The notes: generated by a model not told the origin, from the letters alone. A stretch of 64,000 bases of DNA from an uncultured Eubacteriales bacterium (GCA_934454655.1 CAKSFK010000003.1:1-64000), one strand, 5' to 3'; positions 18,066-27,053 are shown, counted from the stretch's first letter. Numbers and translations: made by a program.

Positions 18066-19156
18066 TATTCACACAACCAATCTGTTCCGAATCTCATACA
18101 AAGCATATCGCAAAGTGCAATTGCCGTAACGCTGTCCACAACCACCCTTGCACGGTGAACTATGCAGGGGTCGTGCCTGCCGGCGGCGGCAATTACCGTG
18201 TTTTCGTTTTTAAAAAAATCAACCGTTTTCTGCTCGCGGCTCACCGTAGGCGTAGGCTTTACCGCACAGCGAAAAACAAGCGGCATTCCGTTTGTTATTC
18301 CCCCGTTAATACCGCCGTTGTTGTTGGTAACGGTTTGAACCCTGCCGTTTATAACACGCATTTCATCGTTGGCTTCGCTGCCCCTCATACTGCTGAGCGA
18401 AAAACCGCCGCCGAATTCAACGCCCTTCACAGCCGGCACAGAAAATAGGATATGCGACAGCACACTTTCCACGCCGTCACACCAAGGCTCGCCGACGCCC
18501 GCGGGCATTCCCGCAACAGCAGTTTCAAGCACTCCGCCCACGCTGTCCCCGTCCGACCGTGCGGCTCTTATTCTGTCCTTCATCTCCTCCGCAACGCCGT
18601 CGTCCAGCACGGCAAACTGTTTTTTTGCAAGCGTCATTATATCCGCGTCAATATCCTTAAATCCGCGATCCTTTACATCCGCGACAGAGGCTATGTGCGT
18701 GCCTATAAATATTCCCTTGTTTCTGAGCGCGCTTACAGCTATCGCCCCCGCGGCGACAACTGCGGCGGTTATTCTTCCGCTGAAATGTCCGCCGCCGCGG
18801 TAATCCTCAAAGCCGTGATACTTGCAGTATGCCGAATAATCGGCGTGACCGGGGCGCGCCACCGACCGCATAAGGCTGTAATCCTTAGATTTTGTGTTAA
18901 CGTTGGGTATTAAAACGCAAATGGGCGTGCCTGTTGTTTTTCCGTTAAAAACGCCGCTTTCAATAACAAATTCATCCGGTTCGTGCCTTGGGGTTGAAAT
19001 ATCTCCTACGGGGCGGCGAAGATCAAGCTGGGAACGCAAAAATGCCTCATCTACCGTTATTCCGGGCGCAATGCCGTCCAGAACCGCTCCGACCGCCGCA
19101 CCGTGGCTCTCGCCGAATACCGTAATGCTCACCGATGAGCCAAATGTGTTTTTCAT
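18065..19156 (-). CDS. aroC: Chorismate synthase
   Basis: FMN-dependent enzyme of 363 aa that eliminates phosphate from EPSP to give chorismate. Family signatures GESHGAAVGAVLDG (about residues 15-28), RPGHADY (about 100), the GRITAAVVAAGAIA stretch near 128, RSDGDSVGG near 195 and GRHDPCIVHRA near the C-terminus are all present. It overlaps aroB by 4 bp. Nothing unusual. Confidence 0.97.
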   Translation of the reverse strand: MKNTFGSSVSITVFGESHGAAVGAVLDGIAPGITVDEAFLRSQLDLRRPVGDISTPRHEPDEFVIESGVFNGKTTGTPICVLIPNVNTKSKDYSLMRSVARPGHADYSAYCKYHGFEDYRGGGHFSGRITAAVVAAGAIAVSALRNKGIFIGTHIASVADVKDRGFKDIDADIMTLAKKQFAVLDDGVAEEMKDRIRAARSDGDSVGGVLETAVAGMPAGVGEPWCDGVESVLSHILFSVPAVKGVEFGGGFSLSSMRGSEANDEMRVINGRVQTVTNNNGGINGGITNGMPLVFRCAVKPTPTVSREQKTVDFFKNENTVIAAAGRHDPCIVHRARVVVDSVTAIALCDMLCMRFGTDWLCE

Positions 19157-20163
19157 TTAAACGCCTCCGTTATCTGCGCGGCAAAATCGGAAAACTTGGT
19201 TTCCCTCATTTCATACGTTCCCACTTTAGGCACGTATATCACCGTTATTTTACTGCCCGACATTTTCTTATCGTGCTTTACCGCCTCTAAAAGCGAACTT
19301 ACATCAACCGACAGCTCTGTGGGCAGTGAAAGCTTTTTAAGAACCGCCGTAAGCCTTGTTTTAACGTCGGGCGAGCACATCGGCAGCATACCGAGCGCCA
19401 CACATTCGCCGTGGTAAAGGTTCTGCATTTTATTCTCGCTTTCAACAGCGTGCGCCAGAGTGTGGCCGAAGTTTAATATCTTCCTCAGTCCGCCCTCTTT
19501 TTCATCCTTTTCAACAACGTCGCGCTTAATTTTTACCGACCTTTCAATTACGGTATCAATACTATCGTAAGCGTTTCCTTTTTCAAACAGGGAAAAGAGT
19601 TCGCTGTCCGATGTAAGCGCCATTTTAACCGATTCGGCAAGCCCGTTGGAAATCTGTCTTTCGGGCAGTGTTTTAAGGGTGTTGGGGTCGATTATAACCC
19701 CCTTGGGCGGATAAAACGCGCCCACAATATTTTTATATCCCTCAAAATCAATCGCAACCTTGCCGCCCACCGATGAATCCACCTGCGACAAAACGGTTGT
19801 GGGTATATTGTAAAAATCAACCCCGCGCATATAGCTTGCCGCAACAAAACCCGCAAGGTCGCCTATAACTCCCCCGCCGACGGCGGCAACACAGTCGGTC
19901 CTCGTAAAATCGTGTTTTACCATTTCCGCAAGCAAAAGTTTGTAGCTTTCAAAGCATTTCGAGCGCTCCCCCTCGGGCAGGGTTACAATGTGCGCCTCGC
20001 CGCAGAGGTCCGCAACCTGCTTTGCGTAACAGGCAGGCACGCCGCTGTCGGACACAACAAGTGTCTTGCGGTTAAGATTAAAATATTCTCCCGCCTTTTT
20101 AAGCGCCCCGCGTTCAAGGTAGATATTATATCCGCCCGCCGAAGTTTTAACCGGTAAAATCAT
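19153..20163 (-). CDS. aroB: 3-Dehydroquinate synthase
   Basis: NAD- and metal-dependent cyclase of 336 aa, second step of the shikimate pathway. The NAD-binding GGGVIGDLAGFVAA segment (about residues 96-109), the metal/substrate region IPTTVLSQVDSSVGGK (about 120-135) and the histidine ligands in NFGHTLAHAVE (about 232-242) and YHGECVALG are intact. It overlaps pheA upstream and aroC downstream by 4 bp each. Confidence 0.96.
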   Translation of the reverse strand: MILPVKTSAGGYNIYLERGALKKAGEYFNLNRKTLVVSDSGVPACYAKQVADLCGEAHIVTLPEGERSKCFESYKLLLAEMVKHDFTRTDCVAAVGGGVIGDLAGFVAASYMRGVDFYNIPTTVLSQVDSSVGGKVAIDFEGYKNIVGAFYPPKGVIIDPNTLKTLPERQISNGLAESVKMALTSDSELFSLFEKGNAYDSIDTVIERSVKIKRDVVEKDEKEGGLRKILNFGHTLAHAVESENKMQNLYHGECVALGMLPMCSPDVKTRLTAVLKKLSLPTELSVDVSSLLEAVKHDKKMSGSKITVIYVPKVGTYEMRETKFSDFAAQITEAFK

Positions 20164-21263
20164 TCGTCCTCACCCTTCAGCACTATCTCATTTTCAAAAC
20201 TGCCCGCAACGCGCACGTTGCTGCATTTTTCCTTAAGTTCCCTTATCATTGCCCTGCCGCTTTCGCTGTTTATGTTGCCCTCGCCCTCGGCGTAAAAATA
20301 ATAGCTCCAGATAAGTTCCTTTGTCGGTCTTGACTTAAGCGCCCTGAGGTTAAAGCCGTGTTTGCCTATAACCGCTATTGCCTGTCCCAAAAGCCCCGCC
20401 TTATTAGGAACGGTAAACAAAAGAATAAACTGATTATCCGACTTTGTGGGTGCCTTCGCGACCTTTGAAAAAACGGCAAACCTTGTTGTGTTGTTGGAGC
20501 TTTCGTTAATATGCGCCTCAAGCTTTTTAAGCCCGAATTTTTTTGCCGCCTCACTGCTGCCTATTGCCGCGATATCGTGTCTGCCGCTTTCGGCAACCCG
20601 TTTTACGGCAACCGCGGTGTTGACTGCTTCCTCCGTTTTAAAGCCGTGCCGTCTTATATAAGCCGCGCACTGTCCCAGCGCCTGAGGATGGCTTATAACG
20701 CACTTTACCTCGTCCATAGCAGTACCCTTAACGGCAAGCAGATTCTGCACAATTTCAATATCGTAGATTCCGTTTATGTAAAGCGAGCCGAAAAAGGTCA
20801 TATCCATAACCTGTCCCACATCGCCGTTATAGCTGTTCTCAATGGGCAGAATAACGCAGTCGCACTCGCCGTTTTCAACCGATTCGTAGGCGGCTTTAAA
20901 ATCGGGATACGAAACCGCCGCCGCGTCGGGGAAAATACGGTTTGCGGCAATATTGGCAAACGCGCCCTCCACACCGCTGTACGCCACGCGCATACCCTCA
21001 AGCAAACGGTGCTGGTATGCCTTTGAAAGCTCCATATTGTTTTGCAGAAAGCTTACGTAATAAGGCTTTATGGCTTCATTAAGCACAAGCGAAGAATTTT
21101 TCTTTATAACCTCTGCCTCGCGCTTTTGGTCGGTAACGCGCACGCCGTTTTTCTGTTTATACTCGGCAACGGTACGCACGGCGTCCATACGCCTTACAAA
21201 AAGCTCCGCCATTTGCCTGTCAACCTCGTTAATCTGCTGTCTTGCAATTTCAAGCTCGGTCAT
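20160..21263 (-). CDS. pheA: Bifunctional chorismate mutase/prephenate dehydratase
   Basis: P-protein of 367 aa. An AroQ-type chorismate mutase occupies about residues 1-85 (helical, with R11-type contacts and IDRQM-like VDRQMAELF). The prephenate dehydratase covers about 90-275 (YSGVEGAFA start, TTRF near 255), and an ACT regulatory domain about 285-360 carries GLLGQA and the LKSRPTK motif that binds phenylalanine in homologs. It commits chorismate to phenylalanine, so with tyrA the operon covers both branches, while no tryptophan gene is present. It overlaps the aminotransferase gene and aroB by 4 bp. Confidence 0.95.
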   Translation of the reverse strand: MTELEIARQQINEVDRQMAELFVRRMDAVRTVAEYKQKNGVRVTDQKREAEVIKKNSSLVLNEAIKPYYVSFLQNNMELSKAYQHRLLEGMRVAYSGVEGAFANIAANRIFPDAAAVSYPDFKAAYESVENGECDCVILPIENSYNGDVGQVMDMTFFGSLYINGIYDIEIVQNLLAVKGTAMDEVKCVISHPQALGQCAAYIRRHGFKTEEAVNTAVAVKRVAESGRHDIAAIGSSEAAKKFGLKKLEAHINESSNNTTRFAVFSKVAKAPTKSDNQFILLFTVPNKAGLLGQAIAVIGKHGFNLRALKSRPTKELIWSYYFYAEGEGNINSESGRAMIRELKEKCSNVRVAGSFENEIVLKGEDE

Positions 21264-22441
21264 TTGTATTCCTCCATAAGCGCCTTAAAGCCCGGCAGCG
21301 CCCGTTTTATCATATCGGTTTCAACGCAGTAGCATATTCTTACATACCCTTTAGCCCCGAAGCTGTCCGCCGGTACGGGCAGAAGTTCGTATTTTTTAGC
21401 CCTCTCGCAGAATTTCACGGCATCGGGCTCGGGAGATTTTACAAAAAGGTAAAAAGCGCCGTCGGGCGGTATGACGGTGTATCCGTAACTTTCAAGAGCG
21501 CCGCACAGCAGATCTCTGTTTTTTTTGTAAATCCCGGTGTCAGGCATAACGTCAATACACCTTGCCACGGTATACTGCCATATGCTCGGCGCGCAGACAA
21601 AGCCGAGCGCTCTGCCCGCGCCGCAAATTGCGGCATATACCCTTTTTGCGTCCTCAGCATCGGGGTTCACGGCAATGTAGCCTATGCGTTCGCCAGGCAG
21701 TGAAAGCGATTTACTGAAGGAGTAGCAAACCAGAGTATTGCGGTAATATTTCGGTATATAAGGCACCTGTGCGCCGTAAACCAGTTCCCTGTACGGCTCG
21801 TCCGAAATAATATAGATACTGTTGCCCGTTTCATTTTGCTTTTTTGTAAGTACCGCCGCAATTTCCTTAATGTCATTTTCGTTAAGCACCACGCCCGTCG
21901 GGTTGTTGGGGGAATTTATAATTACCGCCTTGGTTTTTTCGGTTATTGCTTTTTCAAGCTTATTTATGTCGGGCTTAAAATCGGCTGTATTACACCGAAC
22001 CTCTTTTAATTCCGCCCCCGCCTTTTCGGCAAAGACACGGTATTCGGGAAAATACGGCGAAAAAACAATAACTTCGTCCCCGGGATTTATCAGCGCATTG
22101 AGAGTTACCGTAAGCGATGCGGCGGCGCCGCAGGTCATATAGATAAGTTCGGGGTCGCTTTTAACACCGAAACGCCTTTCAATACTTTTTGATACGGCAC
22201 CTCTAACGCCGCCGTCCCCCTGTGCCGATGTATAGCCGTGCAGTTTTACAGGGTCGGTGCTGTCGATAATTTCCTTAATTGCACGTGTTACCGCCGCCGG
22301 AGTCGGAACGCTTGGATTGCCTATGCTGAAATCAAAAACATTTTCTTCTCCTATTTCGGCACGGCGCTTCTTTGCGTATTCAAATATTTCACGTATGACC
22401 GATCGGTTATTTCCGAGCGATTCCATTTTTTCGTTGATCAA
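21260..22441 (-). CDS. PLP-dependent class I aminotransferase
   Basis: Fold-type I aminotransferase of 393 aa, first gene of the aromatic operon. The PLP-binding lysine lies in YSFSKSLS (about residue 238), the NSPNNPTGV motif is near 176, and the substrate-carboxylate Arg is in GYVRICY near 370. Context implies transamination of phenylpyruvate and hydroxyphenylpyruvate (or prephenate), though aspartate aminotransferases look alike. The start is a TTG at 22441 behind GGGGAA; the next ATG at 22426 would drop five residues, while homologs keep the MxNExMExLG beginning. The attenuator at 22469-22509 lies just upstream. Confidence 0.88.
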   Translation of the reverse strand: MINEKMESLGNNRSVIREIFEYAKKRRAEIGEENVFDFSIGNPSVPTPAAVTRAIKEIIDSTDPVKLHGYTSAQGDGGVRGAVSKSIERRFGVKSDPELIYMTCGAAASLTVTLNALINPGDEVIVFSPYFPEYRVFAEKAGAELKEVRCNTADFKPDINKLEKAITEKTKAVIINSPNNPTGVVLNENDIKEIAAVLTKKQNETGNSIYIISDEPYRELVYGAQVPYIPKYYRNTLVCYSFSKSLSLPGERIGYIAVNPDAEDAKRVYAAICGAGRALGFVCAPSIWQYTVARCIDVMPDTGIYKKNRDLLCGALESYGYTVIPPDGAFYLFVKSPEPDAVKFCERAKKYELLPVPADSFGAKGYVRICYCVETDMIKRALPGFKALMEEYK

Positions 22442-22468
22442 TTTCCCCGCAACCCCATTTCATAACAA

Positions 22469-22509
22469 AGCCCGCATAACGTCCAGAAAAGCATGAACGA
22501 TTGCGGGCT
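22469..22509 (-). terminator. Attenuator-type terminator before aromatic operon
   Basis: On the minus strand an 8-bp stem AGCCCGCA/TGCGGGCT (22502-22509 with 22469-22476) with a roughly 25-nt loop is followed by TTTGTTAT, a short, imperfect T tract. It lies between the leader-peptide stop (22538) and the first structural gene (22441), the position expected for a regulated terminator. The upstream segment could form competing structures, but I did not fold it. Confidence 0.65.
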
Positions 22510-22537
22510 GACGGTACATATATTAATAGCTTAAAAC

Positions 22538-22606
22538 TCAAGCGTTATAGGTACACAGACAGTCCGTTTTGCAATAATAAAATCGAAAATAGTTATAACC
22601 GAACAT
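22538..22606 (-). CDS. Phe/Tyr-rich leader peptide
   Basis: A 22-codon ORF with ATG at 22606 and TGA at 22538, preceded by GAAAGGGTG. Its product MFGYNYFRFYYC- then KTDCLCTYNA has three Phe and five Tyr, with YY adjacent and no Trp. It lies between a strong promoter and a terminator hairpin, ahead of an operon that makes phenylalanine and tyrosine. This is the classic arrangement for ribosome-mediated attenuation: starved ribosomes stall at the Phe/Tyr codons and prevent terminator formation. Such leaders are well known in Proteobacteria, whereas Firmicutes usually use T-boxes. No T-box motif (TGGNACCGCG) is seen here. Confidence 0.8.
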   Translation of the reverse strand: MFGYNYFRFYYCKTDCLCTYNA

Positions 22607-22679
22607 TCTGTTCACCCTTTCAAGCTTAGTGTGACAATTTTAAAACGGCAACGGTTTTCCGTTTACGTTAACTTCAATT

Positions 22680-22708
22680 ATTTTACATTATCAGCGCCTA
22701 TTTGTCAA
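22680..22708 (-). promoter_or_regulatory. Sigma-A promoter of aromatic operon
   Basis: Minus-strand TTGACA (22703-22708) and TAAAAT (22680-22685) are separated by exactly 17 bp. Transcription would begin just upstream of the Phe/Tyr leader peptide. The promoter lies in the short gap after the mreB stop at 22760. Confidence 0.85.
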
Positions 22709-22759
22709 GAGCAAACGCAAAAATTTCTTTAACGCTTTAAAGCCTTAAAAACTACTGAA

Positions 22760-23782
22760 CTATTCAACAATCAATTCCTTAATGGACCTCAGCTGATAAT
22801 CGATATTTTTAAGCAAATGCGGGTTCTTAAGCGCAACCGCCACACCCTTTACAACGCTGTGCGAGGGGTCGTCCGGCTTGTGAATTTCAATTCCGAGATA
22901 ACGGTTAAGCTTAACATCAAGACCGGCAAGCTCGGAGCCGCCGCCCGTGAGGTACATTCCGTCCTCGGTTATATCGCCCACAAGGTCAGGGTCGGTTTTA
23001 TTAAGAACCTGTCTTACAGCGCCGCATATAACGTCAACCGTATCCGAAATAGCCTCAAACACCTCGCCCGAGGAAATTTCAAAGCTTTCGGGCAATCCCG
23101 AAAAGACATTGCGCCCCTTTGCCACAACCGCAACCTCAATATCGCGCTTAACGGCTGAGCCTATTTTAATTTTTATCATCTCGGCGGTGAGCGGGCCTAT
23201 TTCCACGTTATATTCCTTACGCACATAGCGTATGATCTGCGCGTCAAGGTCGGACGACGCCGTTTTAAATGACTCGCACACGGCTATTCCGCCCATAGAT
23301 ATAACGGCTATATCGGTAGTGCCCGCGCCGATATCGACAATAAGCGTTCCCTTGGGCCTTGAAAAATCCAGTCCCAGACCGAACGCGACCGCAAGAGGAC
23401 CCTCTATAACAGACACGTTTCTCCCCCCTGCCGACTCCACAACGTTTGAGAGCGAATGGTGCTGAAGCTCTGTAAGTCCGGCGGGCAGAGTTGCCATTAT
23501 TCTCGGTCTTAATATCTTGTTGCCGAATGCCCGGTTCATATACCTTTTAAGCATTGCCTCGGCAATATCGTAATCGGAAATAACGCCGCGTTCTATCGGC
23601 GTTACCGTGGTAAGGCTTTCGGGCGTTCTTCCCATAGTCTGTTTTGCTTTTTCACCGAAATACACGGGTTCCCAGGTTTCACTGTCCACCGTTACCGCGC
23701 TCGGAAGCTCCAGAACTACCTTTGAACTTGAGAATATTACCGTTTTTGAAGAGCCTAAATCTATTCCGATGTCTGTTGTCAT
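22760..23782 (-). CDS. mreB: MreB-like rod-shape protein
   Basis: Actin-fold cytoskeletal ATPase of about 340 aa that directs lateral wall synthesis. The phosphate-1 motif IGIDLGSSKT is at the N-terminus, VDIGAGTTDIAV (phosphate 2) near residue 155, and the adenosine motif LTGGGSELAG near 285. The ATG at 23782 is preferred because TTGGAG lies 7 bp before it; an ATG four codons upstream (23794) is also in frame. The gene overlaps the end of comF by about 104 bp. It is not accompanied by mreC/mreD, so it could be an Mbl/MreBH-type paralog. Confidence 0.88.
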   Translation of the reverse strand: MTTDIGIDLGSSKTVIFSSSKVVLELPSAVTVDSETWEPVYFGEKAKQTMGRTPESLTTVTPIERGVISDYDIAEAMLKRYMNRAFGNKILRPRIMATLPAGLTELQHHSLSNVVESAGGRNVSVIEGPLAVAFGLGLDFSRPKGTLIVDIGAGTTDIAVISMGGIAVCESFKTASSDLDAQIIRYVRKEYNVEIGPLTAEMIKIKIGSAVKRDIEVAVVAKGRNVFSGLPESFEISSGEVFEAISDTVDVICGAVRQVLNKTDPDLVGDITEDGMYLTGGGSELAGLDVKLNRYLGIEIHKPDDPSHSVVKGVAVALKNPHLLKNIDYQLRSIKELIVE

Positions 23783-24500
23783 TTTTTTCTCCAATCATTT
23801 TGTTTTTTCTTTCGGTAAACAGCGCCGTAACACAATATACACAGCAAGCGCCGTGCTTTAACAGTTGTTTTGCACATTCGTTAAGCGTAGCGCCGCTTGT
23901 CGTTATATCATCCACAAGCAATATTCTTTTAAACTCTGCCGAGTCGTCGGCGGAATACCTGCCTGCTACGTTATGAAATCTCTCACCGTAATTTTTAATG
24001 TCGTGTTGGTTGGTATCCGAGTTTTTGCACGTCAACAAACCGTCGTACACGGGAAGCCCTAAAAGCTCGCCCAGCCTGTCCGCCAGAATTTTGCACTGAT
24101 TGTACCCGCGGTGTTTAAGCTTTACCTCCGCCATAGGAACATAGCAAATACAGTCAAGCTTAATATCGCTGTAATTTTCCCTTACGCAAAGCGCCATATT
24201 TTCCGCCAGAAACTCGCCGCCGCGCATTTTGCCGCGGAACTTGAAGGCATATGTAACCTTGCTTGCAACACCCGAATTTACAAACGGCGAAACAACACCG
24301 TCAAAATGGAGAACTCTGTATTTGCAGACGCAATCCTTAACCCTGTTTCCGCAGCGGATACAGCGTTTTACCGTGTTGGTTCTTTCAAGCATTTCATAGC
24401 AGTAATCGCAAAGATATTCTTCCTCATTAATAATTTTGCCGCAAGAACAGCATCTTGCGGGTACAAAAGCCTTATATACCAAACGGATCTTATTGTTCAT
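23679..24500 (-). CDS. comF: ComF family phosphoribosyltransferase-like protein
   Basis: Protein of 273 aa with two N-terminal CxxC zinc-binding pairs (CCSCG and CDYC, then CIRCG and CVC) and a C-terminal phosphoribosyltransferase domain with the PRPP loop LVDDITTSGATLNE (about residues 192-205). ComF proteins act with ComFA in DNA uptake. The family normally ends soon after the PRPP domain, but here the frame runs on for about 35 basic residues and overlaps mreB by about 104 bp, which suggests a lost stop codon. It overlaps recD2 by 11 bp. dprA elsewhere in the window is the only other competence-type gene. Confidence 0.88.
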   Translation of the reverse strand: MNNKIRLVYKAFVPARCCSCGKIINEEEYLCDYCYEMLERTNTVKRCIRCGNRVKDCVCKYRVLHFDGVVSPFVNSGVASKVTYAFKFRGKMRGGEFLAENMALCVRENYSDIKLDCICYVPMAEVKLKHRGYNQCKILADRLGELLGLPVYDGLLTCKNSDTNQHDIKNYGERFHNVAGRYSADDSAEFKRILLVDDITTSGATLNECAKQLLKHGACCVYCVTALFTERKNKMIGEKNDNRHRNRFRLFKNGNILKFKGSSGASERGNGGQ

Positions 24501-26721
24501 TCGTGTTGTTTTCCCTCAAAAAACGGCAGAGCATTGTATAACGAAGTGTTTTTCGGTCGTTTGCCGTCATTTGCATCCAAATACTGTCGTCGCCCACCGC
24601 AACAAGCAGTTTTTTTGCCCTTGTAACAGCCGTATAAAGCAGATTTCGGTATTTAAGTCGGCTCGGAATACCGTAAAGCGGAAGTATAACGCAGTCGTAT
24701 TCACTGCCTTGACTTTTATGTACCGTAACGGCATACGCCAGTTCAAGCTGACCCAAATCCTCCGAATAGTAGGTTACGGTGCGGTCGTCATATTTAACCT
24801 TTAATATTCCGCCGCGGCGGTCAACATCGGTTATAAATCCCACGTCGCCGTTAAACACTCCCGACCCGTACTCGCCGTTATCTTTTCTGTACTGAAGATC
24901 ATAGTTGTTTTTTGTCTGCATAACCTTATCGCCGAGCCTGAAATATATACCCTTAAAGCTCAGCTGCGGTTTATGTCCGACATTCGGGTTAATCTCATTT
25001 TGCAGAAGATTGTTAAGGCTCAGCGTCCCCGTTTCAAGCATTCGTGAGGGACAGAGAACCTGAATGTCCCTTGCCGAGTCATACCCGTAAGCCTTGGGCA
25101 GACGCTCGCTTATAAGCTCCGTAACCGTTCTGTTAACATCGGAAAAACCGCTGCGCCTTAAAAAGAAACAATCGGAATCTTTTTTTGAAAAATCGGGCGC
25201 TCTGCCCTCAATAATGGCGTGAGCGTTTGTAATAATAAGGCTCTTGCTTGCCTGCCTGAAAACCTTTGTAAGCCTTATGGACGGAAAAATTCCAGAATCA
25301 AGAATATCGCCCAGTACGTTTCCCGCCCCAACGGACGGCAGCTGGTCGGAGTCACCCACAAGTATTATCCTGCACGAAAGTCTGACTGCCTTTAAAATGT
25401 CGTCAAACAAAAGCGAATCCAACATTGAAGCCTCATCGACAATAAGCACGTCGCAGGGAAGCGGATTTTTTTCGTTTCTGGCAAATTTATGCCTGTCGCC
25501 CTCGACCCACTCTGATTCAAGAAGCCTATGCACCGTCATGGCGTCACGTCCCGTAAGCTCGGTCATACGTTTTGCCGCTCTTCCCGTGGGCGCCGCCAGT
25601 TCAATGTCCAGCCCCCTGTTTTCAAAAAGCTTTATAATGGCGTTAAGCGTTGTGGTCTTGCCCGTTCCCGGACCGCCCGTGAGTATCAACACGCCGTTTT
25701 CAAATGCCTCAAAAATGGCACGGCGCTGTTTTTCCTCAAAGGTTATTCCAAGCATACGCTCAACGTTGTCAATTTCCAATCCGTCAACCGTGACCGCCGT
25801 ATCAATATACCTTTTAACGGCGGAAAGTCTGGCGGCAATATGTTCTTCGGCGGAGTAATACTGTGGAAACGACAGATACTCCGTACCGTCCATACTTTTA
25901 AGGCTTAATTTAAAGCATTCCGTGAGCCTGTCGCAGCAATCGGAAATCTTTCCGGTTTCACATTCAAGCAGCTGCGCCGCAACCTCGGTAAGCTTTTCAC
26001 GCGGCAGGCAGGTATGCCCATTGGATAAATTTTTGCGTAAAACATACTCTATTCCGGCGCATATCCTGAACTCGTTTTCCTTATCAAGTCCCATATCGCC
26101 GGCAATTTCCTCGGCAACCTCAAAGCGCAGATCAACGCCTTCCTCGCAAAGCGCATAAGGGTTTGATTTTATGATATCGGCGGATTTTGTGCCGTATTTT
26201 TTATATACATCAAGGCATCTGTCCGGAGTGATGTTGTATTTAGAAAGCATTAAGATAACATCTCTGACTCCGTACTGTTTTTTATATTCCTCCGAAAATT
26301 CCCTTGCTTTATTAAGCGATATACCCTTAATTGATGCCAGTGCGTCAGGATCGCTGCCTATAACATCAAGGGCGTCCGCACCGAATTTTTCAACAATTCT
26401 CTGTGCGGTTGCGGGGCCTACGCCGCGAATTGTCCCCGATGACAGGTATTTCAGCACCGAGGCAGCGTTTTCAGGGCTTTTTCTTTCAAAGCTTTCCGCC
26501 TTGAACTGCTTGCCGTACGACGGATGCACCGTGTACTCTCCATAAAAAACCGCGGAGTCGCCCTCGCTTAAAAGCGGAAATATCCCGACAACGGTGACAT
26601 ATTCTTTCCCCGACTTGACCTCTGCCACGGTATAACAGTTGGACTCATTACGGTATGTTATTTTTTCAATACTGCCGGAAAGCTGTCGAGCCTGCTCGCC
26701 GTCCTTTACTTCCTCCGTAAT
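24490..26721 (-). CDS. recD2: RecD2-type DNA helicase, non-canonical start
   Basis: Superfamily 1 5'-3' helicase of about 743 aa. The N-terminal OB-like region is followed by helix-hairpin-helix repeats (GTIRGVGPATAQRIV), Walker A GGPGTGKTTTL (about residue 350), DEASM, and a C-terminal VTVHKSQGSEYD. The family N-terminus (SGSIEKITYRNE) lies upstream of the first usual start, a GTG at 26628, and no ATG, GTG or TTG exists between it and the in-frame stop. The best start is ATT at 26721-26719, overlapping the upstream gene's stop as TAATT and preceded by AAAGGGGG. If ATT is not used, translation from GTG loses about 31 residues. It overlaps comF. Confidence 0.85.
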   Translation of the reverse strand: MTEEVKDGEQARQLSGSIEKITYRNESNCYTVAEVKSGKEYVTVVGIFPLLSEGDSAVFYGEYTVHPSYGKQFKAESFERKSPENAASVLKYLSSGTIRGVGPATAQRIVEKFGADALDVIGSDPDALASIKGISLNKAREFSEEYKKQYGVRDVILMLSKYNITPDRCLDVYKKYGTKSADIIKSNPYALCEEGVDLRFEVAEEIAGDMGLDKENEFRICAGIEYVLRKNLSNGHTCLPREKLTEVAAQLLECETGKISDCCDRLTECFKLSLKSMDGTEYLSFPQYYSAEEHIAARLSAVKRYIDTAVTVDGLEIDNVERMLGITFEEKQRRAIFEAFENGVLILTGGPGTGKTTTLNAIIKLFENRGLDIELAAPTGRAAKRMTELTGRDAMTVHRLLESEWVEGDRHKFARNEKNPLPCDVLIVDEASMLDSLLFDDILKAVRLSCRIILVGDSDQLPSVGAGNVLGDILDSGIFPSIRLTKVFRQASKSLIITNAHAIIEGRAPDFSKKDSDCFFLRRSGFSDVNRTVTELISERLPKAYGYDSARDIQVLCPSRMLETGTLSLNNLLQNEINPNVGHKPQLSFKGIYFRLGDKVMQTKNNYDLQYRKDNGEYGSGVFNGDVGFITDVDRRGGILKVKYDDRTVTYYSEDLGQLELAYAVTVHKSQGSEYDCVILPLYGIPSRLKYRNLLYTAVTRAKKLLVAVGDDSIWMQMTANDRKTLRYTMLCRFLRENNTNEQ

Positions 26722-27053
26722 TACGCCCCCTTTAAATAGAATGAAAGTTCATCAAAGCCGCATAAGATAACGTCGTTTTCCTTTGCGTATATCCGACAGC
26801 GATCTAAGTTCTCTTCGGAAATATCATTCTCCACCGCAATTATTTTATCGGCATAGGTTTTGCCCAGCCACATACGCTGCTCCGCGGCGAACGCTATCTG
26901 TCTTTCGGGCATATCATCCGTTAAAAACAGTACACAACAGGTAAACGCCTTTTCAAGCGGTGCCGAAAAACGCATTTTAATTATATGCAGCAACTCCGAA
27001 AGACCAAGCAAAGCAATTACGATGAAAATTGAAATTAAAACGTATTTTACCAT
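26721..27053 (-). CDS. Small single-pass membrane protein
   Basis: About 110 aa. One hydrophobic helix covers about residues 2-20 (from VKYVLISIF), followed by a cytosolic or exposed domain of about 85 residues with alternating beta/alpha character. The ATG at 27053 is chosen for the AGGGTGAG upstream, in preference to an in-frame ATG at 27080. No family recognised. It lies between cdaR and recD2, and its TAA overlaps the likely recD2 start by one base, implying coupling. Confidence 0.7.
   Translation of the reverse strand: MVKYVLISIFIVIALLGLSELLHIIKMRFSAPLEKAFTCCVLFLTDDMPERQIAFAAEQRMWLGKTYADKIIAVENDISEENLDRCRIYAKENDVILCGFDELSFYLKGA

Noticed and set aside
22469..22680. T-box riboswitch ahead of the aromatic operon
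   Set aside because: No TGGNACCGCG-like T-box sequence or long stem I is visible; a Phe/Tyr leader peptide explains the region better.
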